Of a stretch of DNA of 64,000 nt, positions 27,205-36,217 are shown in pieces. The notes beneath the pieces were generated by a model. It saw nothing but the letters and a program-made list of their open reading frames with translations. It did not search any database and was not told the origin of the DNA. The translations under genes and the position numbers were made by a program. Within the stretch, counting starts at the first letter, position 1. Each line of letters opens with the position of its first letter. This DNA comes from Bradyrhizobium sp. JYMT SZCCT0428 (lineage in GTDB: Bacteria; Pseudomonadota; Alphaproteobacteria; Rhizobiales; Xanthobacteraceae): assembly GCF_018131075.1 (NCBI RefSeq), contig NZ_JAFCLS010000038.1:19288-83287 (forward strand). The letters run 5' to 3'.

Positions 27205-29106
27205 TCAGGAATGCAGACGGCGTGGCCGGCGCGTTGTCGTGGGCGCGGCGCCGTGGGTCTCGCTGAAGAGCTCGGCAAGCTTTTCGGTGATGGCGCCGCC
27301 GAGTTCCTCGGCATCGACGATGGTAACCGCACGGCGATAATACCGCGTGACGTCGTGACCGATACCGATCGCGATCAGTTCGACCGGCGAACGGGTCTCG
27401 ATCTCCTCGATGATGTGGCGCAGATGCCGTTCGAGGTAATTGCCCGGATTGACCGACAGGGTGGAATCGTCGACCGGCGCGCCGTCGGAAATCATCATCA
27501 GGATCTTGCGCTGCTCGGGACGTCCGAGCAGGCGCTTGTGCGCCCAATCCAGCGCCTCGCCGTCGATATTTTCCTTCAAAAGCCCCTCGCGCATCATCAG
27601 CCCGAGATTTTTCCGCGCGCGGCGCCAGGGGGCATCGGCGGATTTGTAGATGATGTGACGCAAATCGTTCAGCCGGCCGGGATTGGCCGGCTTGCCGGCG
27701 GCAAGCCACGCCTCGCGGGATTGCCCGCCCTTCCAGGCGCGCGTGGTGAAGCCGAGGATCTCGACCTTGACGCCGCAACGCTCCAGCGTCCGCGCCAGAA
27801 TGTCCGCACAGGTCGCCGCCACCGTAATGGGACGGCCGCGCATCGAACCGGAATTGTCGAGAAGCAGCGTCACCACGGTGTCGCGGAAGGTCGCTTCCTT
27901 CTCGTGCATGAACGAGAGCGGGTGATAGGGATCGGTGACCACGCGCGACAGCCGCGCCGGGTCGAGGATGCCTTCCTCAAGATCGAACTCCCAGGCGCGG
28001 TTCTGCTGCGCCATCAGGCGGCGCTGCAGCCGGTTGGCGAGCCGGGCGACGATGCCCTGCAGATGCGCAAGCTGTTTATCGAGATAGCTGCGCAGCCGTT
28101 CCAGTTCGTCATGGTCGCAGAGATCCTCGGCCGCGATCACCTCGTCGAACTTCGGCGCGAAGGCGTGATATTCCGGCCCGCGCGGTTCGTTGGCGCCGCG
28201 AGAATTCGGCCGCGTCGCCTCGCCCGGGGTCTCGTCGTCGCCGAGCTCGCCATCATCGAACGTATCTGACGTGGAAGCCTGCGCGCTTTCCATCGCGCTC
28301 TCCGACATCTCGTCGGTCGAGGCCTGGGCCTGATCGGCGCTCATTTCCTGTGCGGCGTCAGAGTCGGGCGAACCTTCGGCGCCGGACTGGTCGTTCTCGC
28401 CGTCCTGATTCTCCTCGTTGTTCTCGTCGTCATCGGCATCAGCGTTGCGGTCGTCGCCAAGGTCGAGCGCCGACAGCAGATCGTGTACGAGGTCGCCGAA
28501 CTTGGCCTGGTCCTCGGTAACGCGGCTCAACTGATCGAGGCGCGCGCCGATCTTGTCTTCCAGCACCGGACGCCAGAGGTCGACCATCTTCTTTGCCGCC
28601 GTCGGCGGCGCCATGCCGGTCAGCCGTTCGCGCACCAGCATCGCCAGCGCATCCGACAGCGGCGCGTCGGCGCGGTCGGTGATCTCGTCGAATTTGCCGC
28701 GATGGAAATGATCGTCGAGCATCGCGGTGAGGTTTTTCGCGACACCGGCCATCCGCCGCGAGCCGATCGCTTCGACACGCGCCTGCTCGACCGCCTCGAA
28801 CACGCCGCGCGCCTGCGGATTGCCCGGCATCAGCTTGCGGTGGACCTTAGGATCGTGACAGGCGAGTTTCAGCGCGATCGAATCGGCATGGCCGCGCACG
28901 ATCGCGGCATCGCGTTTCGTCATCTTGCGCGCGGGTTCGGGCAGCCGGGCCTTGCCCGGCGCAAGGCCCGGACGTTCGGCCGCGAACGTCACTTCGAGTT
29001 CGGGGGCTCTTGCGATCGCGCGCAGGCACGACGTCACCGCGCGCTTGAACGGCTCGGTCGGCGCTTCCTTGGATCCAGTGCGGAATTTGGAGTTGGATGT
29101 GCTCAT
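27205..29106 (-). CDS. cobT: Aerobic cobaltochelatase subunit CobT
   Basis: 633 residues from the ATG at 29106, which overlaps the GNAT stop by four bases. The N-terminal part (about 1-210; PFKRAVTSCLRAIARAPELEV, KRDAAIVRGHADSIALKLACHD) and a strongly acidic linker (about 218-310, Asp/Glu/Asn-rich) precede a C-terminal von Willebrand A domain with the MIDAS motif DNSGSMRG. With CobS it forms the AAA+/VWA chaperone complex that drives cobalt insertion by CobN into hydrogenobyrinic acid a,c-diamide in aerobic vitamin B12 synthesis. cobN is not in this window. Confidence 0.96.
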   Translation of the reverse strand: MSTSNSKFRTGSKEAPTEPFKRAVTSCLRAIARAPELEVTFAAERPGLAPGKARLPEPARKMTKRDAAIVRGHADSIALKLACHDPKVHRKLMPGNPQARGVFEAVEQARVEAIGSRRMAGVAKNLTAMLDDHFHRGKFDEITDRADAPLSDALAMLVRERLTGMAPPTAAKKMVDLWRPVLEDKIGARLDQLSRVTEDQAKFGDLVHDLLSALDLGDDRNADADDDENNEENQDGENDQSGAEGSPDSDAAQEMSADQAQASTDEMSESAMESAQASTSDTFDDGELGDDETPGEATRPNSRGANEPRGPEYHAFAPKFDEVIAAEDLCDHDELERLRSYLDKQLAHLQGIVARLANRLQRRLMAQQNRAWEFDLEEGILDPARLSRVVTDPYHPLSFMHEKEATFRDTVVTLLLDNSGSMRGRPITVAATCADILARTLERCGVKVEILGFTTRAWKGGQSREAWLAAGKPANPGRLNDLRHIIYKSADAPWRRARKNLGLMMREGLLKENIDGEALDWAHKRLLGRPEQRKILMMISDGAPVDDSTLSVNPGNYLERHLRHIIEEIETRSPVELIAIGIGHDVTRYYRRAVTIVDAEELGGAITEKLAELFSETHGAAPTTTRRPRRLHS

Positions 29107-29513
29107 AGCGCTTTCGTGAACCAATGGCGCGTCACGCCTTCAGGATAACCTTCGATCGAACCGAATTCCTCATAGCCGCAGGCGCGGTAGAAACCCGGCG
29201 CCTGAAAACTCATCGTATCGAGATAGGACCGCGTGGCCCCAAACCGTCTCGCTTCGTCTTCAATCGCCTTGATCAGCTTTGTTCCAAAATCCTTGCCGCG
29301 GAGTTTCTGCTCCATCCAGAAGAGCTGTATGAACAGCACCGTGGTCCAGACCTCACCGACAATCCCGCCGACGATCTTGTCGCCTTCGCGCAACGAGATG
29401 GCGAGGCGCTTGTATTTCTGCTTCCCCATCTTCTCGGTGTTGTAGCCGATCAATCCGCCGAGCACCGCCTTCTTGGTCTTTCCAATGGTGCGCTCGACGG
29501 AAATGGTTGGCAT
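29103..29513 (-). CDS. GNAT-family N-acetyltransferase
   Basis: 136 residues. The acetyl-CoA-binding motif A is seen as KLRGKDFGTKLIKAIEDEARRFG, followed by LDTMSFQAPGFYRACGYEEFG, the usual motif B. It sits between cobS and cobT, three bases after the cobS stop and overlapping cobT by four bases, so the three genes are translated from one message. The acceptor is unknown; location does not by itself prove a link to cobalamin. Confidence 0.88.
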   Translation of the reverse strand: MPTISVERTIGKTKKAVLGGLIGYNTEKMGKQKYKRLAISLREGDKIVGGIVGEVWTTVLFIQLFWMEQKLRGKDFGTKLIKAIEDEARRFGATRSYLDTMSFQAPGFYRACGYEEFGSIEGYPEGVTRHWFTKAL

Positions 29514-29516
29514 GGG

Positions 29517-30515
29517 CTAGCTGAGCGCCACGTTGACCGAACTCTCGGCCAGCTCCGCATTGAAGCAGCGCTGATAGAATTCAGCCACCAGCGGCCGTTC
29601 CAGCTCGTCACACTTGTTGAGGAAGGTGACGCGGAACGCAAAGCCGATATCGGAGAAGATGTCGGCGTTCTCTGCCCAGGTGATCACCGTACGCGGGCTC
29701 ATCACCGTCGAGAGGTCGCCATTGGCGAACGCGTTACGGGTGAGATCGGCGAGCCGCACCATCTTGTTGACGATGTCGCGGCCTTCCTGCGTGCGATAGT
29801 GCTTCGCCTTGGCGAGCACGATTTCGACTTCCTCGTCATGTGCCAGGTAATTCAGCGTGGTGACGATCGACCAACGGTCCATCTGACCCTGGTTGATCTG
29901 CTGGGTGCCGTGATAGAGGCCCGACGTATCGCCGAGACCGACCGTGTTGGCGGTCGAGAACAGGCGGAACGACGGGTGTGGCTTGATCACCTTGTTCTGG
30001 TCGAGCAGCGTCAGGCGGCCGGAGACTTCCAGCACGCGCTGGATCACGAACATCACGTCGGGACGGCCGGCGTCGTATTCGTCGAACACCAGCGCGATGT
30101 TGTGCTGCAGCGCCCAGGGCAGAATGCCGTCGCGGAATTCCGTGACCTGCTTGCCGTCACGCACGACGATGGAGTCCTTGCCGACCAGATCGATACGGCT
30201 GATATGGCTGTCGAGGTTGACGCGCACGCAGGGCCAATTCAGCCGCGCGGCGACCTGCTCGATATGGGTCGATTTACCGGTGCCATGATAGCCGGTGACC
30301 ATGACGCGGCGGTTGTGGGCGAAGCCGGCAAGAACCGCGAGCGTGGTGGCGCGATCGAAGCGGTAATCCGAATCGACTTCCGGCACGTGCGGGTCGACTT
30401 CGGAATAGGCCGGCACTTCAAGATCGGTATCGATCCCGAAAACCTGCCGCACCGATACCTTCATATCGGGGATACCGACGGGCTCTTGAGTTTTGGTCAT
30501 GGCGGCGGTCGTCAT
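29517..30515 (-). CDS. cobS: Aerobic cobaltochelatase subunit CobS
   Basis: 332 residues from an ATG with an ideal GGAGG site; the longer open frame from 30698 is not needed. AAA+ features: Walker A GYHGTGKS (75-82), Walker B LVFDEYDAG, sensor region LFSTANTVGLGD, and arginine-rich DRWSIV segment. It is the ATPase partner of CobT and CobN. First gene of cobS-GNAT-cobT. Confidence 0.96.
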   Translation of the reverse strand: MTTAAMTKTQEPVGIPDMKVSVRQVFGIDTDLEVPAYSEVDPHVPEVDSDYRFDRATTLAVLAGFAHNRRVMVTGYHGTGKSTHIEQVAARLNWPCVRVNLDSHISRIDLVGKDSIVVRDGKQVTEFRDGILPWALQHNIALVFDEYDAGRPDVMFVIQRVLEVSGRLTLLDQNKVIKPHPSFRLFSTANTVGLGDTSGLYHGTQQINQGQMDRWSIVTTLNYLAHDEEVEIVLAKAKHYRTQEGRDIVNKMVRLADLTRNAFANGDLSTVMSPRTVITWAENADIFSDIGFAFRVTFLNKCDELERPLVAEFYQRCFNAELAESSVNVALS

Positions 30516-30829
30516 CAATCCTCCGAGGTCCCGGGCGTTCCCGAAACCAGATTTGTTGAATGGCTGCGGATGGGTGCTGGCTGCGAACCTAGCAGAGAGC
30601 AACGGCCGGCAGAAGCCCGCGACGCAATGAAAGTTCCGCTGCCTTATCATTGAGATAGGCACTGAACTCGATTTTTGGAGGGCAGCTCTGCGAATCACGC
30701 CGTACTTTTGCCCGGCGGCCGGGCCAGCCGCCCCGGAACCGGCGTGCCTAGGGACGGCCCTTCCCGGCCCCCTGGCGAGTTGTTAGGTCTGGGCCATCAG
30801 GCAAACCACGCGACCGCATCGGGAATTTT
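30516..30829. other. Divergent intergenic region of cobS and dedA
   Basis: 314 bases without a gene. It contains a GC-rich inverted structure near 30708-30740 (cccggcggccgggccagccgcc). No B12-box (gccactg-type core) of a cobalamin riboswitch was recognised. Confidence 0.5.
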
Positions 30830-31492
30830 GTGGCCTCCTTCCTCGATCCTCTGATCGCTTTTGTCTCGGCCCATCCGGGGCTTGCCTACCTGACGCTGTT
30901 CCTCGCCGCCCTGCTGGAAGCCGTTCCGGTGATCGGCTCGCTGGTGCCGGGATCAACCATCATCCTCGCCTTGAGCGCGCTGGTCCCGGGCGGCGAACTG
31001 AAATTGTGGGCGGTGCTGGCGGCGGCGATTGCCGGGGCCGCACTCGGCGACGGCACCGCGTTCTGGGTCGGCCATCGCTCGCAGCGCGAGATTCTCAGTG
31101 TCTGGCCGCTGAAGAACTACCCCGCCGTGGTGGCGCAGAGCGAAGCCTTCTTCCAAAGCCGTGGCGCGCTTGCGGTGTTCTTTGCGCGCTTTGTGCCGCC
31201 GATCCGCGCCTTCGTGCCGGTCACGGCGGGCGCGCTGGGCATGCCGCCGCTACGGTTTTACGGCGTGAATATTCCGGCCATCCTGGTCTGGGCGATGGCC
31301 CATGTGCTGCCGGGCGTATTCGCGGTCTCGGCATTGCACGAATATTTCGGGCTGCCGCATCATCACGGCACGGCCAAGCATCTCTGGATGCTGGCGGTGC
31401 TGGGCGGTGCACTGGTTGCGGCGCTTGTGATCTGGATCATCCGCCGGCGCCAGGGCGGCGGCGTGATCGAGCCGGCCAGGCCGGTCAAGTAA
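30830..31492 (+). CDS. DedA-family membrane protein
   Basis: 220 residues from a GTG. Family motifs: PVIGSLVPGSTIILALSAL near residues 33-51, GDGTAFWVGH, and FFARFVPPIRAFVPVTAGALGM, followed by about five hydrophobic segments. DedA proteins are lipid scramblase/undecaprenyl-phosphate-recycling type carriers affecting envelope homeostasis. Its last eight bases overlap the 3' end of the convergent citrate synthase gene. Confidence 0.9.
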   Translation: MASFLDPLIAFVSAHPGLAYLTLFLAALLEAVPVIGSLVPGSTIILALSALVPGGELKLWAVLAAAIAGAALGDGTAFWVGHRSQREILSVWPLKNYPAVVAQSEAFFQSRGALAVFFARFVPPIRAFVPVTAGALGMPPLRFYGVNIPAILVWAMAHVLPGVFAVSALHEYFGLPHHHGTAKHLWMLAVLGGALVAALVIWIIRRRQGGGVIEPARPVK

Positions 31493-32699
31493 GCCGGGCG
31501 CGTCCCGGGGCGGGGCCGACATAGCGCGCACGCGGGCGGATCAGCCGCTCCTGGCGCAATTGTTCGCTCGCATGCGCGATCCATCCGACCGTGCGGGCCA
31601 TCGAAAACAGCACCAACTCATGGCCCGGCGGCAGGCCCAGCGTGTGCACGAGCACCGCCAGCGCATAGTCGATATTGACGAATTCGCCGGTCGCTTCCGC
31701 AATGCGTTCCGGGATTTCGTGGGTCAGTTTGCGCTCTGCGCCCGAGCGCGCCAAAGCCTCCAGCAAGGCCTGCGCGCGGGGATCTCCGAATTTGTAGACA
31801 CCATGGCCGAAGCCCGCGAAACGTTCGCCCAGCGCCACCCGTTCGCGAATCAGGGGCGCGACGTCGCCCTTGGCCAGCGTCTTGAGCAACTGCGCCGCCA
31901 GCACGCCGGCGCCGCCGTGCTTGGGACCTTTCAGGGCAACGAGGCCTGCGATCATCGCGTCATAGAGGTTTAGGCCGGTCGACGCCGCGCAGCGCACGGT
32001 GAAGGTCGAGGCGTTCAATTCATGATCCGCCAGCAGCACCAGCACGCGGCGGATCAGATCGGCGGCGTGCTTGTGATCGGGCGCCCATGCCCTGGCGATC
32101 TGCAGGTGCAACGGCTGCGGCGATGTCTTCGCGTTCAGCATGGTCGCGACCACCAGACGCAGGATGCGGCCGCCGACCATCGCGCGTCCCTCGGGCGCGC
32201 GGGTAAAGGCGCGCGGATCGGCAACGGCCGCGAGCGCCAGCACCGCAATGGCGCGATCGATCGCGTTGGCGCCGCGGGTGGCCTCGGCCACCGCGCGCAT
32301 TTCATCCGAGATCGACGGGCAATTGTCCGGAGCGAACGGATCGACGCCGGTGACGTCCCACAACAGCGTCGCGGCGTGTTCGAGCGTATCGCGCTCGGCG
32401 AGGTCGACGCAGTTCACGCCGCGATAAATCGGGCCGTCCTCGGTGATGGTCGCGATCGCCGAATCCATGACAGGCAAATCCGCATCGAAACTGCGCATCC
32501 CGCGCGGCTCGGGCGCCGGCGCCCGCCGCTCCTTGAGCGTGCGGACGTCCTCGGCCCGGTAGCGATGGCTGCGCGAATCGGCCGACGGCTCGGAGCGGAT
32601 CAGGCCGCGGCTGACATAGGCGTAGAGCGTCGCCTGCGAGATCGCGAGTTCGGCGGAGGCCTCGCGGGCCGAGAGATAAAGGCCGGCGGATTTTTTCAT
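31485..32699 (-). CDS. Citrate synthase-family protein with N-terminal helix-turn-helix
   Basis: 404 residues. Residues about 5-60 form a MerR/excisionase-like HTH (YLSAREASAELAISQATLYAYVSRG, then RSHRYRAEDV). The rest is a citrate synthase fold: first catalytic His in LKGPKHGGAG, second in GFGHGVYKFGDPRA, Asp in FVNIDYALA. The triad is retained, but the Arg normally following the second His (GHRVY) is Gly. It could be a DNA-binding enzyme or a ligand-sensing regulator built on an enzyme. It diverges from a second citrate synthase gene across a 73-base gap with a perfect palindrome, which supports autoregulation. Confidence 0.9.
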   Translation of the reverse strand: MKKSAGLYLSAREASAELAISQATLYAYVSRGLIRSEPSADSRSHRYRAEDVRTLKERRAPAPEPRGMRSFDADLPVMDSAIATITEDGPIYRGVNCVDLAERDTLEHAATLLWDVTGVDPFAPDNCPSISDEMRAVAEATRGANAIDRAIAVLALAAVADPRAFTRAPEGRAMVGGRILRLVVATMLNAKTSPQPLHLQIARAWAPDHKHAADLIRRVLVLLADHELNASTFTVRCAASTGLNLYDAMIAGLVALKGPKHGGAGVLAAQLLKTLAKGDVAPLIRERVALGERFAGFGHGVYKFGDPRAQALLEALARSGAERKLTHEIPERIAEATGEFVNIDYALAVLVHTLGLPPGHELVLFSMARTVGWIAHASEQLRQERLIRPRARYVGPAPGRARLT

Positions 32700-32700
32700 A

Positions 32701-32730
32701 TTGATTTACATAATCAAGATTGATCAATCT
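32701..32730. promoter_or_regulatory. Candidate operator between divergent citrate synthase genes
   Basis: agattgatcaatct (32717-32730) is a perfect 14-bp palindrome, and ttgat...atcaa (32701-32717) is a second inverted repeat touching the start codon of the HTH-citrate synthase gene. The stretch is AT-rich in a GC-rich surrounding, as expected for promoter/operator DNA. The natural candidate ligand is the HTH protein encoded next door. Confidence 0.55.
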
Positions 32731-32772
32731 GTCGAGAGGACCGACCTTTGCGGTGCACAAAGGAGATCCATC

Positions 32773-33864
32773 ATGAACATGCAGCTTTCAAAGACCCCGA
32801 TCGGCCTCGATGGCGTCCCCGCCGCCGAAACCGTGCTGAGCCATGTCGATGGCGAGCACGGCGAACTGATCATTGCCGGCGAGCGCGTCGGCGAACTGGC
32901 CCGCAAGACCGGGTTCGAGGGCGTGACCGCCCGGCTCTGGAGCGGCGGTACCGGCCAGCCGGTCGGCGAGGCCGCGGTGCGTGCCGCACTTGGCGCGGGT
33001 CGCGAACGCGCCTTCGCCCGGCTGCCGGAACTGCTCGGAATCACGCGAGGCCTGTCGATCGTCGATGGTTTCCGCGCAGCCATCGCGGGGCTGCGCGCGG
33101 AAGCGGGACTGACGCACGAGGCCACCATTGTCGGCGCATTTCCTGTCATCGCAGGCGCGCTGGTGCAGCGCGCCAAAGGCAATGATCCCGTGCAGCCCGA
33201 TCCGACCGCGAGCCATGCCGCCGACACGCTGTCGATGATGCTCGGCCGCAAGCCCGACGCGCGCGAAGCGGCGGCGCTCGATGCTTATTTCGTCACGGTG
33301 TGCGACCACGGCATGAACGCCTCGACGTTCACGACGCGCGTCATTGCCTCGACCCATGCCGATCTGTTTGCGGCGGTGACGGGCGGCTATTGCGCGCTGA
33401 CGGGGCCGCTGCATGGCGGCGCACCGGAGCCGGTGCTGGAAATGCTCGACGCCATCGGCTCGAGCGAACGCATCAAGCCGTGGGTCGACAGCGCACTGGC
33501 GCGCGGCGAGCGGCTGATGGGCTTTGGTCACCGCGTCTATCGGGTGCGCGATCCCCGCGCCGACGTGCTCAAGGGCGCGATCGAGCGGCTCGCCGGCGGC
33601 GGCATGGATCTGCCGTTTGCGGGCGAGGTCGAGGCCTATATCCGTGATGCGCTGAAGCGGAAAAATCCGGACCGTCCGCTCGACACCAATGTGGAGTTTT
33701 TCACCGCGATCCTGCTCGACGCGCTGAAAATCCCGCGCCAGGCATTTACGCCGATCTTTGCGGTGGCGCGCGCCGCCGGATGGACCGCGCACGCCCGCGA
33801 GCAACAGCGCACCGGGCGGCTGATCCGGCCGAGTTCGGCGTATATCGGCCCGATGCCGGGGTGA
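32773..33864 (+). CDS. Citrate synthase/methylcitrate synthase family protein
   Basis: 363 residues from an ATG with an AAAGGAG site. Type II short-form citrate synthase: catalytic His in LTGPLHGGAPEP, His in LMGFGHRVYRVRDPRA; at the position of the usual Asp (NVDF) the sequence reads NVEFFTA, so the base is Glu. Arg contacts (VARAAGWTAHAREQ) are kept. It may be a low-activity or altered-specificity paralogue (for example methylcitrate-type) rather than the housekeeping enzyme. Likely regulated through the shared intergenic operator. Confidence 0.9.
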   Translation: MNMQLSKTPIGLDGVPAAETVLSHVDGEHGELIIAGERVGELARKTGFEGVTARLWSGGTGQPVGEAAVRAALGAGRERAFARLPELLGITRGLSIVDGFRAAIAGLRAEAGLTHEATIVGAFPVIAGALVQRAKGNDPVQPDPTASHAADTLSMMLGRKPDAREAAALDAYFVTVCDHGMNASTFTTRVIASTHADLFAAVTGGYCALTGPLHGGAPEPVLEMLDAIGSSERIKPWVDSALARGERLMGFGHRVYRVRDPRADVLKGAIERLAGGGMDLPFAGEVEAYIRDALKRKNPDRPLDTNVEFFTAILLDALKIPRQAFTPIFAVARAAGWTAHAREQQRTGRLIRPSSAYIGPMPG

Positions 33865-33907
33865 GAGGGCGAGTTTGGAGGGCAACAGCGGAGCCATTAT
33901 CTCCGCT

Positions 33908-34027
33908 GTCGTCCCTGCGAACGCAGGGACCCATAACCACAAGGGGTTATTGTTTAAAGAAGGTATCGGCCAGCGCCGCCGTAACGCACGGCCACGGCGT
34001 ATGGGTCCCTGCGTTCGCAGGGACGAC
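33908..34027. repeat. Dispersed palindromic repeat, family C
   Basis: Arms gtcgtccctgcgaacgcagg and ccctgcgttcgcagggacgac with inner gacccata / tatgggtc. Confidence 0.9.
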
Positions 34028-34030
34028 GGC

Positions 34031-34687
34031 TCACGCGCCGCGCACGACGGTCTTGAGATAATTATACGCCTTGATGATCTCGATCAGGCGATCCTCGGTG
34101 GAGCGGTCGCCGCCATTGGCGTCGGGATGGTGCTGCTTCACCAGCAGCTTGTATTTTGCCTTCACCGTTTCCAGCGTCGCATCGGGGCCGAGACCCATCA
34201 CCTGCAGCGCCTTGCGCTCGGCGTTCATCACTTTTCGGGTTTCGGGCTTGGTCTCGCCGGCAGCGCCTCCCGGACCAGGCCGCCAACGGCCGCGGCCGTT
34301 GAGCTCCGAGAACATGCTGAACGGATCGGAAGCGGCGTCGATATCGGGCTCGGCGCCGGCCTTGCCCTTCTTGCCGCCATTGGCGCCCATCTTCCAGGTC
34401 GGGCGATGGCCGGTCAGCGCATCCTTCTGGTAGCGCGCGACTGAGTCGGCGCTCATGCCCTGGAAGAAATTGTAGCCCTGATTGTATTCGCGGACGTGGT
34501 TGAGACAGAAGTGCCAGTACTCTTTCGAGTTCTCGCGGCCCTTGGGCGCGCGGTGCGGGCCCTTGTTCTTGCACTCCGGCCATTCGCACATGGCGGATTC
34601 TTCGCGCGCCGCAGCCTGCTGCTTCGCGCTCAGCTTGTTGGGCTTGATGCGAATGGAGTCGAAGAATTTGGATGAATCGATTGGCAT
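34031..34687 (-). CDS. J-domain co-chaperone-like protein
   Basis: 218 residues. The J domain is at the C-terminus (about 155-216): ALQVMGLGPDATLETVKAKYKLLVKQHHPDANGGDRSTEDR with the HPD motif. The N-terminal part has a CEWPECKNKGPHRAPKG segment (Cys/His, possibly metal-binding) and CLNHVREYNQGYNFFQGM. Such proteins are commonly found near bolA and cobS in alphaproteobacteria. Diverges from bolA by 108 bases. Confidence 0.9.
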   Translation of the reverse strand: MPIDSSKFFDSIRIKPNKLSAKQQAAAREESAMCEWPECKNKGPHRAPKGRENSKEYWHFCLNHVREYNQGYNFFQGMSADSVARYQKDALTGHRPTWKMGANGGKKGKAGAEPDIDAASDPFSMFSELNGRGRWRPGPGGAAGETKPETRKVMNAERKALQVMGLGPDATLETVKAKYKLLVKQHHPDANGGDRSTEDRLIEIIKAYNYLKTVVRGA

Positions 34688-34795
34688 GGCTGACTTTGAC
34701 TACGCAATGCCCAAGGCTTCAAGTCTTGACATTGCGAATACCTCTGTTCCGATCTGGCATTGACGAAAAACGGTCCCGGACGTAATGCCGCCGTC

Positions 34796-35074
34796 ATGAG
34801 CACCAAGGACGATATCATAAACAAGTTGCGTGAAACTTTCGCACCCGAAAGCCTCGACGTGACGGACGAATCACATCTGCATGAGGGCCATGCCGGCCAC
34901 AGGCCGGGCGGCGAGACGCATTTCCGGGTATATATTGTGTCGCCGGCCTTCGAAGGGAAGAGCCGGATCGAACGCCATCGCATGGTCAATGCGACGCTCG
35001 AGGCGGAACTGAAGGGGTCCGTGCACGCGCTGGCGATCAAGGCGCAGGCACCCGGGGAAACTACGGGCCGCTGA
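34796..35074 (+). CDS. BolA-family protein
   Basis: 92 residues from the ATG at 34796; a TTG at 34760 would add twelve residues and is less likely. DESHLHEGHAGHRPGGETHFRVYIVSPAFEGKSRIERHRMVNATLEAEL matches BolA with its KH-like fold and the conserved His that can bind an iron-sulfur cluster together with monothiol glutaredoxins. Role in iron homeostasis or stress is by family. Confidence 0.93.
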   Translation: MSTKDDIINKLRETFAPESLDVTDESHLHEGHAGHRPGGETHFRVYIVSPAFEGKSRIERHRMVNATLEAELKGSVHALAIKAQAPGETTGR

Positions 35075-35107
35075 TTATATCGCCCCTGCCACAGATATAA
35101 GCGTCCG

Positions 35108-35623
35108 ATGACCACGCTGAAGCTCATTATTTTGGCCGGGCTTCCCGGTTCCGGGAAGAGCACGCTGGCGGAAGGGCTTTCGCGGCACTTTTCGCTGCCG
35201 CTATTGTCGGTCGATCCGATCGAGGCGGCGATGTGGCGCGGCGGCCTCTTGCGGGATCAAACGGGGATCGCGGCCTATGAGGTCGCACAAGCCCTGGCAG
35301 CAGAACAATTGCGGCTGGATCATTCCGTCCTGATCGACGCCGTCAATCCGGTCGAGGCCCCGCGCGCGGCGTGGCGAAAGCTTGCGGCAAAATATCGCGC
35401 GGATTTGAAGATCATCGAATGCATCTGCGTCGACTCGGCGATCCACCGCCGCCGAATCGACGCCCGTATCCGCAATATCGACGGGATGGCCGAGGTCGAC
35501 TGGGCCAGGGTCGAACAACGGCGCGCCGAATACGAGGCGTGGACCGATGCAAGGCTGACGCTGGATACCTCGGCGGAGCCGCCGGAACGGTTGCTCGCGG
35601 AAGCGATCCGCTATCTGGCCTGA
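35108..35623 (+). CDS. P-loop kinase-like ATP-binding protein
   Basis: 171 residues. Walker A is AGLPGSGKST (10-19); the remainder (LLSVDPIEAAMWRGGLL; LDHSVLIDAVNP; CVDSAIHRRRIDAR) fits the zeta-toxin/gluconate-kinase-like small kinase group that phosphorylates small molecules. No antitoxin-like partner is adjacent. It follows bolA by 33 bases and may share its transcript. Substrate unknown. Confidence 0.8.
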   Translation: MTTLKLIILAGLPGSGKSTLAEGLSRHFSLPLLSVDPIEAAMWRGGLLRDQTGIAAYEVAQALAAEQLRLDHSVLIDAVNPVEAPRAAWRKLAAKYRADLKIIECICVDSAIHRRRIDARIRNIDGMAEVDWARVEQRRAEYEAWTDARLTLDTSAEPPERLLAEAIRYLA

Positions 35624-35773
35624 GCGCACGCCATGGCGAAGCGAAGATCGGCCAAGGACGGTGGCAGCGCATTCATCTTTGTGAGACAATCAGTCGCGCG
35701 GTGGTGCGGTTTCCATGAGAACGCGGGGTCGGACTGAACCCCGGATGCCATCGCCATGTGATGGGGTCGTCCG

Positions 35774-36217
35774 ATGCGCTATTGGGCACATCAGGGGTTG
35801 GCGGCAGCCGTTGCGGCGTTGATGGCCACGTGTCCCATCAAGGCTTTCGCGCTCGACATGCCCGGTCCCGCCGCTCAGGAGGTGCTGGTGAAAAGCATCC
35901 TGGTGACGCTGAACGACGCGGTCGCCGCTGACAATTTCACCGTCCTCCACGCCAAGATCTCAAAACCGTTTCGCGAGCAGTTCCCGCCGGACAAGCTGCG
36001 GGCCGTGTTCAAGGACCTGGTCGAGAAGCACGCCGTGTTCGACGCCGTGGTGGCGCAAAAAATGATTCCCGACGAGGACGCCAGGATTGACGAGCAAGGC
36101 GTGTTGAAACTGAAAGGCCGTTTCCAGACGGCGCCAAAGCAGGTGAAATACCAACTTGGCTTCATCGAATCCGAAGGGACGTGGAAGCTCAGCGGCGTTG
36201 CGATCGATATTGAATAG
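35774..36217 (+). CDS. Exported hypothetical protein
   Basis: 147 residues with a Sec signal (MRYWAHQGLAAAVAALMATCPIKAFAL). The mature part is a small alpha/beta domain (AADNFTVLHAKISKPFREQFPPDKLRAVF ... QVKYQLGFIESEGTWKLSGVAIDIE) resembling NTF2-like/DUF4864-type lumenal domains in outline. No catalytic residues stand out. Function unknown. Confidence 0.75.
   Translation: MRYWAHQGLAAAVAALMATCPIKAFALDMPGPAAQEVLVKSILVTLNDAVAADNFTVLHAKISKPFREQFPPDKLRAVFKDLVEKHAVFDAVVAQKMIPDEDARIDEQGVLKLKGRFQTAPKQVKYQLGFIESEGTWKLSGVAIDIE

Noticed and set aside
29124..30653. 509-codon plus-strand open frame
   Set aside because: Antisense to GNAT and cobS.
30516..30829. Cobalamin riboswitch upstream of cobS
   Set aside because: No B12-box-like core or the expected helices found by eye.
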